From the NCBI GenBank assembly GCA_002310095.1, contig DBYH01000026.1:1-22098 (forward strand): DNA of 22,098 nt. Reading direction: 5' to 3'. Below, one piece after another: positions 6,637 through 13,808 of this stretch; within the stretch, counting starts at the first letter, position 1, and every line of letters begins with the position of its first letter. This DNA is from Firmicutes bacterium UBA1191. GTDB lineage: Bacteria; Bacillota; Clostridia; Peptostreptococcales; Anaerovoracaceae. Below the pieces are notes generated by a model that saw only the letters and a program-made list of their open reading frames with translations, did not search any database and was not told the origin of the DNA. The position numbers and the translations under genes were made by a program.

Positions 6637-8817
6637 ATGACAAAGGCAAAAACAAGAAACTGTTTACTGACACTGGCGTTTTCAATCATGCTGCTGCTAG
6701 GTATGACGATTGCAGTGCATGCTGAAGATTATTCCACAGAAAACTTCACTCTGGGAAAAGCGGTTATATTGCAGCAGGGTGATGAAGTTCGATTAACGGG
6801 TATCGGTCATGTTGTGATGTACGCACCTCACATTATAGGGGGCGGCAATCCTATCTGGGAAACAGTACAGTGGGGTGGCAATGGACCCGTTAGTGTGGAC
6901 TCGGACGGTAATCTTAGAATATATAATGCAAGCGGAGCCAGTACCGTTATACTGAGTTTACCGGAAGGCGCCGATTGCTGGACGATAACCAAAAGGAATG
7001 ATGGCGGTTCCTATATCTGTGAGATCAGTTATTTACATATACATGAAGATGGTACCGCTTTCTCACCATGGCTCGATAATCAAAATCCGCCGGAAGATCC
7101 GGGTAGTTACTTCCTGCCCGGAAATGTAATGATGGAGGAACAAGGAACCTGGATAATCACAAATGGAAGCACATACGACATCTGCTTGAACGGACATAGC
7201 ATTACGGGTTATGCCTCATCGTCTATCGAGTTGAATAATGGTACTTTGAACCTGTACGACTGCGGAACGAATGGAATGATAACAAGTAATGGTTCAGGTA
7301 GAGGCGTAGAGATTAACGACGGAACGTTCAATATGTATGGCGGAGTAATCAGCGGTTTCGACAATAGCGGCATTAACATGATGCGTGGTACATTCAACAT
7401 GCATGGCGGAACGATCAGCAATAACAGCGCAGCTGAAGGCGGGGGCGTTTGGGTGAGTGGCGGAACGTTCAACATGTATGGCGGAACAATCAGCGGTAAC
7501 AGCGCAGATGACGGCGGCGGTGTTTGCGTTATGGGTGGAACGTTCAATATGTCCGGTGGAAAAATCACGGGCAATTCCGCATCTGACGCAGGTGGGGGAA
7601 TCTTCAGTATTGAAACCCAGTTATCCGGTTCTCCGCAAATCATCGGCAATACGGTGAATAATGAAATCGACAATATCCATCTTGATGACTCATCGTACTT
7701 CTCAATCACTGGTGCGTTAAGTACGCCAAAAGGCACGTCCGGACCGCAGATCGGTGTGACTGCGGATAGTCCGAAACCGTACGTGTTCACCAGAGGATTG
7801 AAGAACAAACTTCCCTCAGGGAAAACGGCTTCTGATTTCTTCTTCAGTGACGACCCGACTTATGCTGTTGGGGAAACAGACGACAGAGAAGCGAAGCTGG
7901 CGATGCCACTGACCATCACAGCCATAGATCAGACATACACTTACAACGGCAAGACGCAGGGCCCGGGCGATGCGGCCTACGATGTTGCTGCGAAAATCGC
8001 AGAGGTAGTCAAAGTCAGCGGCCTGAAGTCAGGCGACGAGCTGGCCAGCCTGGTCATCGATGGACAGGGACAGAAAGTCGGCACATATCCGCTCACACCT
8101 TCCAATGCCGTAGTCAAGAGCAATGGCAATGATGTGACCTTTAATTACGCCATCAGCTACGTTCCGGGCAAGCTGACGATCACTAAACCAAAACCGGAAC
8201 CAGCACCGCCGCAGCCAAAGATCAATAAAGCAGCGGCCAAGATCGCCCTTGACGCAGGCATGAAAGCCTATTCCTCCGGGAGCAAAGTCACCGCATCCTG
8301 GGGTGCTGTCAAGGGCGCGAGCAGCTACGTGATCTACGCGAATTACTGCGGCCAGAAGAAGTGCAAGAAGATCAAGACCGTCAGCGGCAAGACGACCTCG
8401 TTCGACATCACGAAGCTGAACGGCAAGAAGTTCAACCCGAAGAAGAACCTGAAGTTCTACGTCGTGGCCTACAAGACCGTGAAGGGAAAGAAGGTCAAAC
8501 TGGCCAAGAGCATCGTGGCCCATGCGCCGGGCAGCAAGAACTCCAAGCGCACGAACGTCACAGGCGTCAAAGTGAAGAAGAGCAAATACACCCTGAAGAA
8601 GGGAAAGACAGCCAAGATCAAGGCGAAGCTCGTGCTCCAGAAGAAGAGCAAGAAACCGCTGAAGCACTGCGCGAAGTTCCGCTATGCTTCGAGCAATAAG
8701 AAAGTAGCGAAAGTCAGCAAAAAAGGCAAGATCACAGCCGTCGGCAAAGGCAAGTGTACCGTCTATGTGTACGCCGTCAGCGGCGTGTCCAAGAAGATCA
8801 AGGTCACAGTGAGATAA
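6637..8817 (+). CDS. Secreted beta-helix / MBG / FN3 / Big2 surface protein
   Basis: The 726-residue precursor has a signal peptide (hydrophobic core LLTLAFSIMLLLGMTIAV, cleavage likely after VHA at 29). A right-handed beta-helix region with GTFNMxGGxISxNSA-type repeats lies at about 195-345, an MBG-like module at 424-516 (TYTYNGKTQ...YVPGKLTIT), a proline-rich linker (KPKPEPAPPQPK), an FN3-like module at 530-632 (VTASWGAVKGASSYVIYA) and a Big2-like Ig module at 640-726 (SSNKKVAKVSKKGKITAVGK). It lacks the lysine-rich C-terminal domain of its neighbours and LPXTG. I prefer ATG 6637, 8 bases after AAAGGG; a GTG at 6628 would add three residues. The next gene begins 22 bases after the stop, suggesting an operon. 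Confidence 0.87.
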   Translation: MTKAKTRNCLLTLAFSIMLLLGMTIAVHAEDYSTENFTLGKAVILQQGDEVRLTGIGHVVMYAPHIIGGGNPIWETVQWGGNGPVSVDSDGNLRIYNASGASTVILSLPEGADCWTITKRNDGGSYICEISYLHIHEDGTAFSPWLDNQNPPEDPGSYFLPGNVMMEEQGTWIITNGSTYDICLNGHSITGYASSSIELNNGTLNLYDCGTNGMITSNGSGRGVEINDGTFNMYGGVISGFDNSGINMMRGTFNMHGGTISNNSAAEGGGVWVSGGTFNMYGGTISGNSADDGGGVCVMGGTFNMSGGKITGNSASDAGGGIFSIETQLSGSPQIIGNTVNNEIDNIHLDDSSYFSITGALSTPKGTSGPQIGVTADSPKPYVFTRGLKNKLPSGKTASDFFFSDDPTYAVGETDDREAKLAMPLTITAIDQTYTYNGKTQGPGDAAYDVAAKIAEVVKVSGLKSGDELASLVIDGQGQKVGTYPLTPSNAVVKSNGNDVTFNYAISYVPGKLTITKPKPEPAPPQPKINKAAAKIALDAGMKAYSSGSKVTASWGAVKGASSYVIYANYCGQKKCKKIKTVSGKTTSFDITKLNGKKFNPKKNLKFYVVAYKTVKGKKVKLAKSIVAHAPGSKNSKRTNVTGVKVKKSKYTLKKGKTAKIKAKLVLQKKSKKPLKHCAKFRYASSNKKVAKVSKKGKITAVGKGKCTVYVYAVSGVSKKIKVTVR
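7318..7590 (+). repeat. Tandem beta-helix-coding repeats within the surface protein gene
   Basis: Four imperfect units of about 66-75 bp start near 7321, 7387, 7462 and 7537, each containing GGxACxTTCAAyATG and coding for GTFNMxGG-like turns. They are intragenic protein repeats. Confidence 0.75.
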
Positions 8818-8839
8818 TAGCCTGTAAGGAGGTATCGCT

Positions 8840-10567
8840 ATGAAGAAGATATTATTCCCAATCCTCGCATCCGTGCTGATTGCTTTTGCGATCATGCCAT
8901 TTGCGGCGGGGACAGTGTTTGCGTCAACAAGTGAAAATCCCGTCGTGGGATTTACAGGCGTGCTGGGAACAGGAGCCAACACGAAAAATGCCCAGACAGT
9001 CTATTACGGGGTAGACATAGATGAAAATCAAAATGCAAATCCGATTGCCTGGCGCGTGATCGGATACAATGGCAGCGGTGCGGCAAGCGCGAGCGGTGCG
9101 GCAACCTTGCTGTCTGCGGGAACTATGGTTCAGACGTTTTTTGATGAGAGCGGCAATAGCAGCAATGCTTACGCAAACAGCACGTTGCGAAAAAAAATCG
9201 AAGAAGGATATGAAAACGGCGGAGCGCACGTTGATGGCATCCTTGACAGCCTTTCGGATGCAGAACAGGGGGCGATCAAGAGGAGAACACTCGTGCACGG
9301 CAGTTATAATAACGAAGAACCGAAGAATATAGACTGCATAGCAGGAGATGCGGATCTTGAGGATGTTGCTTTATGGCCTCTTTCCACAAAAGAAGCGAAT
9401 GCAGTCAACAAAAGCCTCCGTATCGTTGATCCTGACCATCCAAGCTGGAAAATCAGTTATTGGTGGCTGCGTTCACCAGGCAATAAAGATTACCGCGCTG
9501 CCTATGTTTGTGGTGATGGCGACATCGACTGCGAGGGTGTAAATGTCTCTAACACCGATTACTGCGCGCGTCCCGCTTTTTATCTGAATCTTGAATCTGT
9601 TCTCTTCACATCTGCCGCGGTCGGCGGCAAATCCTCGGGCAACGCAGGTGCCGAGGCGCTGGAAGCACAGTCCGATCTGACCAACAGCAGCGGCGAATGG
9701 AAAGTGACCATAAAAGACAGTAACCATGCAGATTTCGCTGTTTCAAAAGTTACAGCAGAGGAAAACGGCGTATCTGTCGAATATAAAAAAGCAAAGGCAG
9801 GAACAGACGAATATATCTCAGCTATCATCACTGACAAGCCGGTCACGGAAGCAGACGCGGCGATCAAATACTACGGCAGGATCGCGCAGGCGGCAGCGGC
9901 CAATTCGTCCGTCACCATCAACACAGCGGGCAAACTCGGAGAAAACGATCATCTGTATATCTTTAACGAACAATACAATGGCGACAAAAAAACGGATTAT
10001 GCCAGCAAACTGACAGAGGTGGCGCCGGTCAGCATCAACGGCGCGAAGGTCGCTCTCTCCAAGACATCCTTCACCTACAACGGCAAAGTCCAAAAGCCCA
10101 CCATCAAGACGATCAAGGGAATGAAACTGAAAGAGGGAACTGACTACACAGCCAAATGGTCCAATGCGTCTTCCAAAAAAGCAGGCACCTATACCGTGAC
10201 CGTCACAGGAAAAGGCATCTATACGGGAACCGCCAAGGCGACCTATAAGATTAAAAAAGCCGCGAACACCCTGAAAATCAAGGCAAAGACAGCGACAGTC
10301 AAATACAGCAAAGTCAAGAAAAAGGCGCAAACCCTGAAAGTTTCCAAGGTGATCAAGTTCACCAATAAAGGCCAGGGCGCGAAATCATACGCCAAGGTCA
10401 GCGGCAACAAGAAGATTACCATCGCCAAGAAGACTGGCAAGGTTACAGTCAAGAAAGGCCTGAAGAAAGGCACCTACAAAGTGAAAGTCAAAGTCAAAGC
10501 GAAAGGCAGTGCCAACTACAAGGCATCCGCATGGAAGACAGTGACCTTTACTGTCAAAGTCCGCTAA
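8840..10567 (+). CDS. Secreted DUF6273 surface protein with Ig-like and lysine-rich C-terminal domains
   Basis: The 575-residue precursor starts with almost the same signal peptide as the protein at 4093 (MKKILFPILASVLIAFAIMP, cleavage after TVFA at 28). Residues about 45-252 look like DUF6273, with IAWRVIGYN, LWPLSTKEA, YWWLRSPG (207-214) and a closing RPAFYLNLES; this fold is common in clostridial surface proteins and of unproven function. Next come a linker region (about 255-400), an Ig/MBG-like module (405-472, FTYNGKVQKPTI...GTYTVTVTGKGIYTG) and the lysine-rich domain (473-575) shared with the proteins at 4093 and 13923. AAGGAGG sits 8 bases before the ATG, and the gap to the upstream gene is 22 bases, so co-transcription is likely. 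Confidence 0.88.
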   Translation: MKKILFPILASVLIAFAIMPFAAGTVFASTSENPVVGFTGVLGTGANTKNAQTVYYGVDIDENQNANPIAWRVIGYNGSGAASASGAATLLSAGTMVQTFFDESGNSSNAYANSTLRKKIEEGYENGGAHVDGILDSLSDAEQGAIKRRTLVHGSYNNEEPKNIDCIAGDADLEDVALWPLSTKEANAVNKSLRIVDPDHPSWKISYWWLRSPGNKDYRAAYVCGDGDIDCEGVNVSNTDYCARPAFYLNLESVLFTSAAVGGKSSGNAGAEALEAQSDLTNSSGEWKVTIKDSNHADFAVSKVTAEENGVSVEYKKAKAGTDEYISAIITDKPVTEADAAIKYYGRIAQAAAANSSVTINTAGKLGENDHLYIFNEQYNGDKKTDYASKLTEVAPVSINGAKVALSKTSFTYNGKVQKPTIKTIKGMKLKEGTDYTAKWSNASSKKAGTYTVTVTGKGIYTGTAKATYKIKKAANTLKIKAKTATVKYSKVKKKAQTLKVSKVIKFTNKGQGAKSYAKVSGNKKITIAKKTGKVTVKKGLKKGTYKVKVKVKAKGSANYKASAWKTVTFTVKVR

Positions 10568-10642
10568 GAAAGACAGACCCCGCAATAAGGACTGGATATA
10601 CTATTACATATCTATTTCTAATATTAATATAAGGAGTGTGCT

Positions 10643-10683
10643 GTTTGAGAAGACTGCATTACACAATGGAGATTGTCGGCTGA
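10643..10683 (+). other. Possible short leader peptide upstream of GNAT gene
   Basis: AAGGAG at 10632 is followed by a TTG at 10645 that opens a 12-codon frame (MRRLHYTMEIVG) ending at TGA, immediately before a perfect inverted repeat and the GNAT gene. The arrangement resembles a leader peptide with an attenuator, but the frame is very short and may be chance. Confidence 0.2.
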
Positions 10684-10684
10684 C

Positions 10685-10718
10685 CGGGAGGTTTGCTGAT
10701 AATCAAACAAACCTCCCG
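10685..10718 (+). promoter_or_regulatory. Perfect 11-bp inverted repeat upstream of GNAT gene
   Basis: CGGGAGGTTTG (10685-10695) and CAAACCTCCCG (10708-10718) are exact reverse complements with a 12-base loop. No T-tract follows on the + strand, so it is either a weak terminator for the surface-protein operon, an attenuator hairpin or an operator. Confidence 0.55.
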
Positions 10719-10760
10719 CTGGAAAGCAATTGAAGTCAACAATTTTCAGGAGGTAAAACA

Positions 10761-11390
10761 ATGAATACAAATGACATTACGATACGCTTAGAGAAAAGCG
10801 AAGAATACAGAGAAATTGAAAACCTGATCAGAGAGTCGTTCTGGAACGTTTACAGACCGGGATGCAGTGAGCACTATGTGATCCATGTGCTCCGCGATGA
10901 TCCTGCTTTCGTGAAAGAACTTGATTTTGTCGTGCGGCAAAATGGCAAACTGATCGGGCAGAACATGTTCATGAGAACTGTCATCAATGCAGATGATGGC
11001 CGTGATATTGATGTGCTTACGATGGGGCCGATCTGCATCACGCCGGAGCTGAAACGAAAAGGGTACGGCAAACGGTTGCTCGACTATTCTCTTGCAAAAG
11101 CAACCGAGCTTGGTTTTGGCGCGGTGCTGTTTGAAGGCAACATCGACTTCTACGGCAAGAGTGGCTTTGATTATGCCCGCAGGTTCGGGATCCGGTACCA
11201 TGACCTGCCGGAAGATGCGGATGACTCATTCTTTCTGTGCAAAGAGCTTGTGAAAGGGTATTTGGACGGAATTACAGGCGTGTACCAGACGCCGCAAGGC
11301 TATTACGTAGACGATGCTGAAGTGGAAGCATTCGACAGGTCATTCCCATTTAAGGAGAAACAGGTTCTTCCGGGACAGATCTTCAAATGA
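10761..11390 (+). CDS. GNAT family N-acetyltransferase
   Basis: The 209-residue protein has the GNAT fold order: an N-terminal helix region (EYREIENLIRESFWNVY), strand/turn DFVVRQNGKLIGQ (55-67), motif A LTMGPICITPELKRKGYGKR (86-105) whose R-K-G-Y-G-K binds the acetyl-CoA pyrophosphate, and the B region FGAVLFEGNIDFYGKSGFDY (119-138). It should acetylate a small molecule or protein amine; the substrate cannot be told. The C-terminal ~60 residues (KELVKGYLDGITGVYQTPQG onward) form an extension as in COG3153-type members. A strong AGGAGG precedes the ATG. The nearest possible control element is the inverted repeat 42 bases upstream. Confidence 0.9.
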   Translation: MNTNDITIRLEKSEEYREIENLIRESFWNVYRPGCSEHYVIHVLRDDPAFVKELDFVVRQNGKLIGQNMFMRTVINADDGRDIDVLTMGPICITPELKRKGYGKRLLDYSLAKATELGFGAVLFEGNIDFYGKSGFDYARRFGIRYHDLPEDADDSFFLCKELVKGYLDGITGVYQTPQGYYVDDAEVEAFDRSFPFKEKQVLPGQIFK

Positions 11391-11599
11391 CACGATGCAT
11401 CTACAAGGAAATCATGCACAGCAATGCGATTTCCACTTTATTAAAATCTAATATTTGACTCATACAGAGCAGTATAATCGCTGCACAAAATCAAAATAGT
11501 GGAGAAAAAAGTGGGGACGAACAGACTGGAAATCGCTGGAGCCTTTGGTACAACTGAACTCCGGAAATAACAAGTCCCGTCCCCGCAACCAAGAATTTG

Positions 11600-11625
11600 A
11601 AGCCGTCCATGTGGGCGGCTTTTCT
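11600..11625 (+). terminator. Internal terminator-like hairpin of cassette A
   Basis: AAGCCGTCC (11600-11608) pairs with GGGCGGCTT (11613-11621) with an ATGT loop and one G-U pair, followed by TTCT. The identical hairpin occurs at 13431-13452 and 15835-15856. It sits just before the ribosome binding site of the small ORF, so it could act as an attenuator. Confidence 0.6.
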
Positions 11626-11664
11626 AAGGCTCAAAAGAGCGATATAGAGAAAGGGGATATCAAC

Positions 11665-11808
11665 ATGAGCAGAAAGAAGAAGGGGAGCGTTCCTGTAGCC
11701 CCACCCAAGCAGGAAAAAAGAGAATACGAGAGAGGCAAAGAGCCGGGCAGGTATCGTGATGATATCGGGTCCGGCTCTTTTGGTATCGCATGTTTTGTGG
11801 TAGAGTAA
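11665..11808 (+). CDS. Small basic protein of cassette A (47 aa)
   Basis: ATG follows AAAGGGGA with an 8-base spacer and encodes MSRKKKGSVPVAPPKQEKRE, then YERGKEPGRY, an Asp-rich turn, GSGSF and a short hydrophobic end. It corresponds to the protein of cassette B with an in-frame deletion of the middle section, which argues mildly for coding constraint. The frame is also open upstream to 11545, but that extension is broken in copy C and runs through a hairpin. The intrinsic terminator at 11737-11781 lies inside the coding region, and the stop falls in the downstream promoter. Function unknown; it may not be expressed. Confidence 0.4.
   Translation: MSRKKKGSVPVAPPKQEKREYERGKEPGRYRDDIGSGSFGIACFVVE
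11737..11781 (+). terminator. 3' terminator of cassette A
   Basis: AAAGAGCCGG (11737-11746) pairs perfectly with CCGGCTCTTT (11771-11780) followed by T. Confidence 0.75.
11779..11806 (+). promoter_or_regulatory. Putative extended -10 promoter after cassette A
   Basis: TTTGGT (11779-11784), 16 bases, then TAGAGT (11801-11806) with a TGG extension. The weak -35 overlaps the terminator T-tract. It would drive the frameshifted GNAT gene. Confidence 0.35.
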
Positions 11809-11843
11809 GGACACAGCATTGGAGGAGAAGAGGGTTCATACTA

Positions 11844-12412
11844 ATGAGCAAAGGGACGATACAAATAGAAACAGACCGGTTGCTATTACGGCAGCATGTT
11901 ATCGAGGATGCTGTGCTTTTGCATCAGAACTTTGGCCTTGATTCGGAGATGTTCCGGTATTCCGGCTGGAATCCTTATGTAACGCAGGCGGCGGCAGAGG
12001 AAGCAGTCCGTCATTTTATCGACAGTTATACGGATGAACACTTCTATGGCTGGGCCGTTGAGTATGATGGCATACTGGTTGGCACGATAGGGGCTTACGA
12101 CTATGATCCGGCATCGAATACCATAGAAATCGGATGCAGCATAGAACGCGCGAGCTGGGGCAAAGGCTTTGCAAGCGAGGCGATCGAAGCTGTGCTGGCA
12201 TATCTGACCGAACACGAGGGGATTCAGTGTGTAACAGCGTGGTGTGCGCGGATAATATCGGTTCCGGAAGAGTCATGGAAAAAGCAGGGATGAAATGCAT
12301 CAGAACCGAAAAAGATGCTTTGGAGATCGACGGTAAAACATATGACAAGCTTGTTTATGAACTGAATGTAAAAACGGAGGGTGCGCAGCCAATCGAAATC
12401 GAGGAACTGTAA
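11844..12412 (+). pseudogene. Frameshifted GNAT acetyltransferase (RimJ/RimL type)
   Basis: The ATG follows GGAGGAGAAGAGGG. Frame one reads MSKGTIQIETDRLLLRQHVI through the GNAT core (IEIGCSIERASWGKGFASEA, about residues 88-107) to VTAWC at residue 135 and then derails to a stop at 12293. The expected continuation, ADNIGSGRVMEKAGMKCIRT and on to the TAA at 12412, is in the next frame, so one base appears to be missing near 12246-12249 in the run TGTGCGCGGAT. RimJ/RimL-type enzymes normally carry the consensus AxNxxSxxVMEKxGM here, which confirms the join. Either the gene is inactivated, or this is a sequencing error. Intact, it would be a ~189-residue enzyme of the type acting on ribosomal proteins, drugs or other amines. 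Confidence 0.85.
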
Positions 12413-12428
12413 GCGCTGCAGGTAAAGC

Positions 12429-12650
12429 ATGACAGATAATCATCACAACAGAATCGTATTGCAAAAGCATCTGCCGATGGGATTCCTCGCGGTGTGGATC
12501 ATGATCATTACGACGATCCAGTGGATGATGCTGGATATGTATCTTCCGGCGCTTCCTGTGCTGGTGCGTGAATTCGGCGTATCTGAAGGAGCGCTGAATG
12601 TCAGTCTGAACGCCGGGATCATTGCTGCGGCGGACTGGAGATGGCAGTGA
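12429..12650 (+). pseudogene. Truncated MFS exporter, Bcr/CflA type (N-terminus only)
   Basis: After a polar start (MTDNHHNRIVLQKH) comes one transmembrane helix and the family-typical MLDMYLPALPVLVREFGVSE segment that leads into helix 2 of Bcr/CflA drug-resistance transporters. Homology ends at about GIIAAA (near 12630), followed by DWRWQ and a stop. A normal family member has about 400 residues and 12 helices, so this 73-residue piece cannot work. It starts 16 bases after the GNAT pseudogene, so both probably belonged to one resistance operon. The truncation point abuts an unrelated C-terminal fragment, which points to a deletion. Confidence 0.75.
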
Positions 12651-12730
12651 GGAAAGCGTTGCAGCAAAGCGGGAAGTTCATACCGTGGCAGGTCGTAACG
12701 ATCTCAAGAGACGGGAGAATTCTGGAGTAA
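12635..12730 (+). pseudogene. Orphan C-terminal fragment joined to the MFS remnant
   Basis: In the +1 frame relative to the MFS remnant the sequence reads EMAVRKALQQSGKFIPWQVV then TISRDGRILE and stops at TAA 12728-12730. It looks like a genuine protein C-terminus but has no upstream body and only a chance ATG at 12641. Family not recognised. Confidence 0.35.
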
Positions 12731-12748
12731 CAAGGAGGATCAGATAGA

Positions 12749-13270
12749 ATGCTGAAAGATCATGAAATACCAAGATACCACTCCCGGCGGGGAGCAGAGA
12801 GAGCTGTGGATGATGCAGACCGGATATGGGAAATCATTGGGAAGGCAAAGTATGTGACACTTGCTATGGTTACTCCGGAGGGAGAACCGTACTGCGTTCC
12901 GATCTCCCATGGCTATGACAGAGAAAAGAACTGCCTGTATTTTCATACCGGATTCAGTGGAAAGAAGATCGATGCTCTAAAAGCAAATCCCAGGGTATGT
13001 GCATTTGTACTGGATGATGAGGGGTATGTGAAGGGCAGGTGTCATCACGAGTATCACAGCGTGATCTGCTATGGTAAGATCACGGAGATTGAAGGCAGGG
13101 AGGATAAGCTGGCAGCGCTGAAGACGATGTATTATTGCCTGGAAGATTCCCCATCGGAAGCGGAAGCGGCCATGCAGATGCGGAAACTTGATGAAATGCC
13201 GCTGACAAATGTGAATATGCTTCGAATGGATATTGACGGTTTTTCGGGGAAGAAGTCATCGCATCGATAA
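12749..13270 (+). CDS. NimA-like / pyridoxamine 5'-phosphate oxidase-fold flavoprotein
   Basis: The 173-residue protein fits the FMN-binding split-barrel family that includes nitroimidazole resistance proteins (Nim): YVTLAMVTPEGEPYCVPISH (35-54), LYFHTGFSGKKIDALKANPR (63-82), VCAFVLDD (83-90), EYHSVICYGKITEIEG (101-116) and a C-terminal NMLRMDIDGFSGKKS. The G-x-K-x-D-A-hydrophobic-x-x-N-P-R segment is the usual flavin phosphate contact. It may reduce nitroimidazoles or another flavin-linked substrate in the cytoplasm; related PNPOx-like proteins of unknown substrate are the alternative. AAGGAGG precedes the ATG by about 10 bases. It follows remnants of other detoxification genes. Confidence 0.88.
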   Translation: MLKDHEIPRYHSRRGAERAVDDADRIWEIIGKAKYVTLAMVTPEGEPYCVPISHGYDREKNCLYFHTGFSGKKIDALKANPRVCAFVLDDEGYVKGRCHHEYHSVICYGKITEIEGREDKLAALKTMYYCLEDSPSEAEAAMQMRKLDEMPLTNVNMLRMDIDGFSGKKSSHR

Positions 13271-13430
13271 TATGGCATAGCACGATTCGACTTTTACGGA
13301 ATGACGAAACACTACACAAAATCAAAGAAGTGGAGAAAAAAGTGGGGACGAATGGGATGTGAAACGCCGGAAGCGTTGGTACAACAGGGATCCAGAAATA
13401 ACACGTCCTTCCCCCGCAACCAAGAATTTG

Positions 13431-13456
13431 AAGCCGTCCATGTGGGCGGCTTTTCT
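13431..13456 (+). terminator. Internal terminator-like hairpin of cassette B
   Basis: AAGCCGTCC (13431-13439) and GGGCGGCTT (13444-13452) around an ATGT loop, followed by TTCT; identical to copy A. Confidence 0.6.
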
Positions 13457-13495
13457 AAGGCTCAAAAGAGCGATATAGAGAAAGGGGATATCAAC

Positions 13496-13807
13496 ATGAG
13501 CAGAAAGAAGAAGGGGAGCGTTCCTGTAGCTCCTCCCAAGCCCCAAGGGACTAGCTCCGCGTCGCAGGAAAAGAAAATGGTCATCGACATGAACACCATG
13601 AATCTGAAAAAGGAGCATGCCGTTCCGGGGTTCAGGACAGGCAAACATATGACCGAAAAAGACAGGCCTCGAAAGAAGGACTGGAAAAGAGAATACGAGA
13701 GAGGCAAAGAGCCGGGCAGGTATCATGATGATATCGGGTCCGGATCTTTTTTTTCGAAAGCAAATCGTCGGACAGAATCAAAACTATTACGTTCCGATGT
13801 GGTATAA
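13496..13807 (+). CDS. Small basic protein of cassette B (103 aa, full-length form)
   Basis: ATG follows AAAGGGGA with an 8-base spacer. The product begins MSRKKKGSVPVAPPKPQGTS, has a middle section (EKKMVIDMNTMNLKKEHAVP, GFRTGKHMTEKDRPRKKDW) and the shared end KREYERGKEPGRY...GSGSF, followed by about 20 residues read through the terminator into the next promoter. It is highly charged, with no signal peptide or membrane helix and no domain I recognise. Having the longest middle section, it is probably the ancestral form, with A and C as deletion derivatives. A nucleic-acid-binding role would fit the composition, but that is speculation. Confidence 0.45.
   Translation: MSRKKKGSVPVAPPKPQGTSSASQEKKMVIDMNTMNLKKEHAVPGFRTGKHMTEKDRPRKKDWKREYERGKEPGRYHDDIGSGSFFSKANRRTESKLLRSDVV
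13706..13754 (+). terminator. 3' terminator of cassette B
   Basis: AAAGAGCCGG (13706-13715) pairs with CCGGATCTTT (13740-13749) with one G-A mismatch, followed by a run of T to 13754. Confidence 0.75.
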
Positions 13808-13808
13808 T
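13800..13808 (+). promoter_or_regulatory. Extended -10 promoter of the second LRR gene
   Basis: TGGTATAAT is a consensus -10 (13803-13808) with TGn extension; no good -35 lies 16-18 bases upstream, as is usual for extended -10 promoters. Confidence 0.55.

Larger units (their letters stand above)
11484..11781 (+). repeat. Repeat cassette, copy A
   Basis: Order of blocks: CACAAAATCAAA...AGTGGAG-A6-GTGGGGACGAA; a variable spacer; CCCGCAACCAAGAATTTGAA; a hairpin (11600-11621); GGCTCAAAAGAGCGATATAG; a ribosome binding site and ATGAGCAGAAAG; then AGAGAATACGAGAGAGGCAA and a terminator ending at 11781. GTGGGGACG (11511-11519) pairs perfectly with CGTCCCCGC (11578-11586). There is no transposase and no terminal inverted repeat. 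Copies B (13315) and C (15718) are in the same orientation. Confidence 0.85.
13315..13754 (+). repeat. Repeat cassette, copy B (longest)
   Basis: Same block order and orientation as copy A, with the 5' block at 13315-13352, CCCCGCAACCAAGAATTTGA at 13412, hairpin at 13431-13452 and 3' terminator at 13706-13754. It has about 140 bp more inside the small ORF than copies A and C. GTGGGG (13342-13347) can pair with CCCCGC (13412-13417). AACGC/GCGTT forms an inner hairpin near 13363-13377. Confidence 0.85.

Noticed and set aside
7318..7590. Regular repeats that might suggest a CRISPR array
   Set aside because: The repeats code in frame for GTFNMxGG beta-helix units and have no variable spacers; the same holds for the LRR repeats at 14210-14600.
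8029..8982. Long open frame on the minus strand (317 codons) and similar ones at 876-1619 and 7209-7808
   Set aside because: They mirror real + strand genes; composition is an artefact of the lysine-rich or repeat coding on the other strand and there is no ribosome binding site or recognisable domain.
11454..11477. TTGACT ... TATAAT promoter before cassette A
   Set aside because: The hexamers are only about 12 bases apart, far too close for a normal sigma-70-type promoter; a lone -10 remains possible.
11545..11664. Upstream extension of the cassette small ORF (frame open through the first hairpin in copies A and B)
   Set aside because: Copy C has an extra base between this region and the MSRKKK start, the frame crosses a terminator-like hairpin, and a strong ribosome binding site sits directly before the internal ATG.
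11484..11781. Cassette as an insertion sequence
   Set aside because: No transposase frame, no terminal inverted repeats and no obvious target duplication at the ends of any copy.
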